Part shown: positions 4,361 through 5,497 of the stretch, piece after piece | Position numbering within the stretch: the first letter of the stretch is position 1 | How the letters are laid out: every line of letters begins with the position of its first letter | From: JACPFV01 sp052386975 | GTDB lineage: Bacteria; Pseudomonadota; Gammaproteobacteria; Nevskiales; Nevskiaceae | Direction: 5' to 3' | NCBI GenBank assembly: GCA_052386975.1 | Contig: JBQTJQ010000211.1 | Coordinates: 1 to 5,497, forward strand | DNA: 5,497 nucleotides | Position numbers and translations under genes: made by a program | The notes under the pieces: generated by a model | Told to the model about the DNA's origin: nothing | Database searches by the model: none | The model's input: the letters and a program-made list of their open reading frames with translations, nothing else

Positions 4361-5497
4361 CCCTGCTTCCGGTCGAGCTGCTGGCCGTCTCGATCCACGC
4401 CTTCGGCGCGCTGCTCACCGCCGGCCATGCGCTCATGAACAAGCGCGATCCGCGCTCGGCCTGGGCCTGGATCACGGTGTGCTGGCTGTTTCCGCTGGTC
4501 GGCGCGGTGTTCTACCTGCTGTTCGGCATCAACCGCATCGTGCGGCGCGCGCGCCGCGAGATGGGCATCGCGCCGGCGCGCCACGCCGCCGCCGGCGAGG
4601 AGCTGCCGGACGTGCCCGGTCTGCGCCAGGAAGTGCGGGAGCTGGTGCGGCTCGGGCGCATCATGACCGGCCGGCCGCTGCTGGCCGGCAACAGCGTGAC
4701 GCCGCTGCACAACGGCGAGGCGGCCTACCCGGACATGCTGGCCGGCATCGCGCGCGCCAGGCGCACGGTCTGGCTCGAGAGCTACATCTTCGACGGCGGC
4801 GAGATCGCCACGGCTTTCGCCGAGGCGCTCGGCGCGGCGCAGAAGCGCGGCGTGCAGGTGCGCGTGCTGCTCGACGGCGTCGGCACGCTGGGCGGCAGCG
4901 GCGTCGCGCTGCTGCAGCGGCACGGCGTGGGCGTGGCGCGATTCCTGCCGCTGCGGCTCTGGCCGCCGATGCTGCACGTCAACCTCCGCAACCACCACAA
5001 GCTGATGACGGTGGACGGCGAGGTGGCCTGGACCGGCGGCATGAACGTCGCCGACGAGCACTTCGTCAAGCGCGGCCCGGACGCCATCGTCGACCTGCAC
5101 TTCCGCATCGAAGGCCCGGTGGTGCCGCAGCTCGAGGCGGTGTTCGCCGAGCACTGGCGCTTCGCGGCGCGCGAGCCGCTGGCGTGCTCCGCCTTTACGC
5201 CGGTGGGGCGCGGCGAGACCCACTGCCGTGCGATCACCGACGGGCCGAACGACGCGGTGGACCGCCTGCAGCTGGTGCTGCTGGCGGCGATCGCCAACGC
5301 GCACGAGCGCATCTGCATCATGACGCCGTACTTCATCCCGACGCCCGAGCTGTCCGGCGCGCTGCAGTCGGCCGCGCTGCGCGGCGTCGAGATCGACATC
5401 GTGCTGCCCAGGCGCAGCGACCAGTGGTGGGTGGACTGCGCCACGCGGCGCTGGCTCACGCAGCTGGTCGGCCGCATGGTCAAGGTCTGGTACCGGC
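4357..5497 (+). CDS. cls: Cardiolipin synthase, phospholipase D superfamily (3' end outside window)
   Basis: An open frame runs from GTG 4357 to the window edge, giving 380 residues of an enzyme that usually has about 470-500. Two hydrophobic segments (about residues 2-25 and 37-58, the latter ending FPLVGAVFYLLFG) form the N-terminal PLDc_N membrane region. The first catalytic HKD motif is NHHKLMTVDGEVAWTGGMN, with His213, Lys215 and Asp220. MTPYFIPTPEL (322-332) is the conserved stretch that precedes the second HKD motif, which lies beyond the edge. The enzyme joins phospholipids to make cardiolipin at the inner membrane. The membrane anchor makes it more ClsA-like than the anchorless ClsB, although the EEP neighbour recalls ybhP-clsB. 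The start overlaps the EEP stop by four bases (GTGA), so co-translation is likely. Confidence 0.9.
   Translation, partial: MTLLPVELLAVSIHAFGALLTAGHALMNKRDPRSAWAWITVCWLFPLVGAVFYLLFGINRIVRRARREMGIAPARHAAAGEELPDVPGLRQEVRELVRLGRIMTGRPLLAGNSVTPLHNGEAAYPDMLAGIARARRTVWLESYIFDGGEIATAFAEALGAAQKRGVQVRVLLDGVGTLGGSGVALLQRHGVGVARFLPLRLWPPMLHVNLRNHHKLMTVDGEVAWTGGMNVADEHFVKRGPDAIVDLHFRIEGPVVPQLEAVFAEHWRFAAREPLACSAFTPVGRGETHCRAITDGPNDAVDRLQLVLLAAIANAHERICIMTPYFIPTPELSGALQSAALRGVEIDIVLPRRSDQWWVDCATRRWLTQLVGRMVKVWYR

Noticed and set aside
4297..5304. A 335-codon open frame on the - strand opposite cls
   Set aside because: Its His/Arg/Gln/Ala-rich composition is typical of an antisense shadow; the + strand carries the PLDc_N and HKD motifs.

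Overview
This window is a GC-rich (roughly 70 % by eye) proteobacterial chromosome segment with every gene on the + strand. It holds the downstream half of a regulatory phosphotransferase (PTS) cluster, followed by a nuclease-family gene and a cardiolipin synthase cut by the window edge. The order hprK - rapZ - EIIA(Man) - ptsH - ptsI is the arrangement known from Betaproteobacteria and the Xanthomonadales/Nevskiales side of Gammaproteobacteria. The sequence alone does not let me choose between these groups.

Layout: hprK 3' end (1-197), rapZ (194-1036), mannose-type EIIA (1033-1440), ptsH (1440-1706), a palindromic element (about 1704-1787), ptsI (1790-3529), a second copy of the element (about 3527-3608), an endonuclease/exonuclease/phosphatase (EEP) gene (3575-4360), and a cls-type gene (4357 to the edge). 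The first four genes overlap by one to four bases (ATGA, ATGA, TGATG), so they read as one translationally coupled operon. EI passes phosphate to HPr and HPr passes it to EIIA. HprK can phosphorylate the regulatory serine of HPr. No sugar-permease EIIB or EIIC is visible, so this looks like a signalling PTS rather than a transporter. RapZ is the conserved passenger of such clusters and in E. coli controls amino-sugar synthesis.

The unusual part is the pair of AT-rich palindromes of about 80 bp that bracket ptsI exactly. Both have arms of the type AAAAAGGGGACAGAAC..., but unrelated cores that each contain a small hairpin. They resemble REP/MITE-like non-autonomous elements. Copy 1 sits where the ptsI ribosome-binding site should be. 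Copy 2 lies across the 5' end of the EEP gene, whose only ordinary start codon is a GTG inside the element. In both copies the left arm overlaps the stop codon of the preceding gene. The elements therefore appear to have been built into the translation signals of the operon.

The EEP gene overlaps the cls gene by four bases (GTGA). This pairing recalls the ybhP-clsB neighbourhood of E. coli and suggests a membrane-phospholipid unit downstream of the PTS genes. There is no stretch longer than 300 bases without a gene. I found no RNA gene, CRISPR array or transposase.
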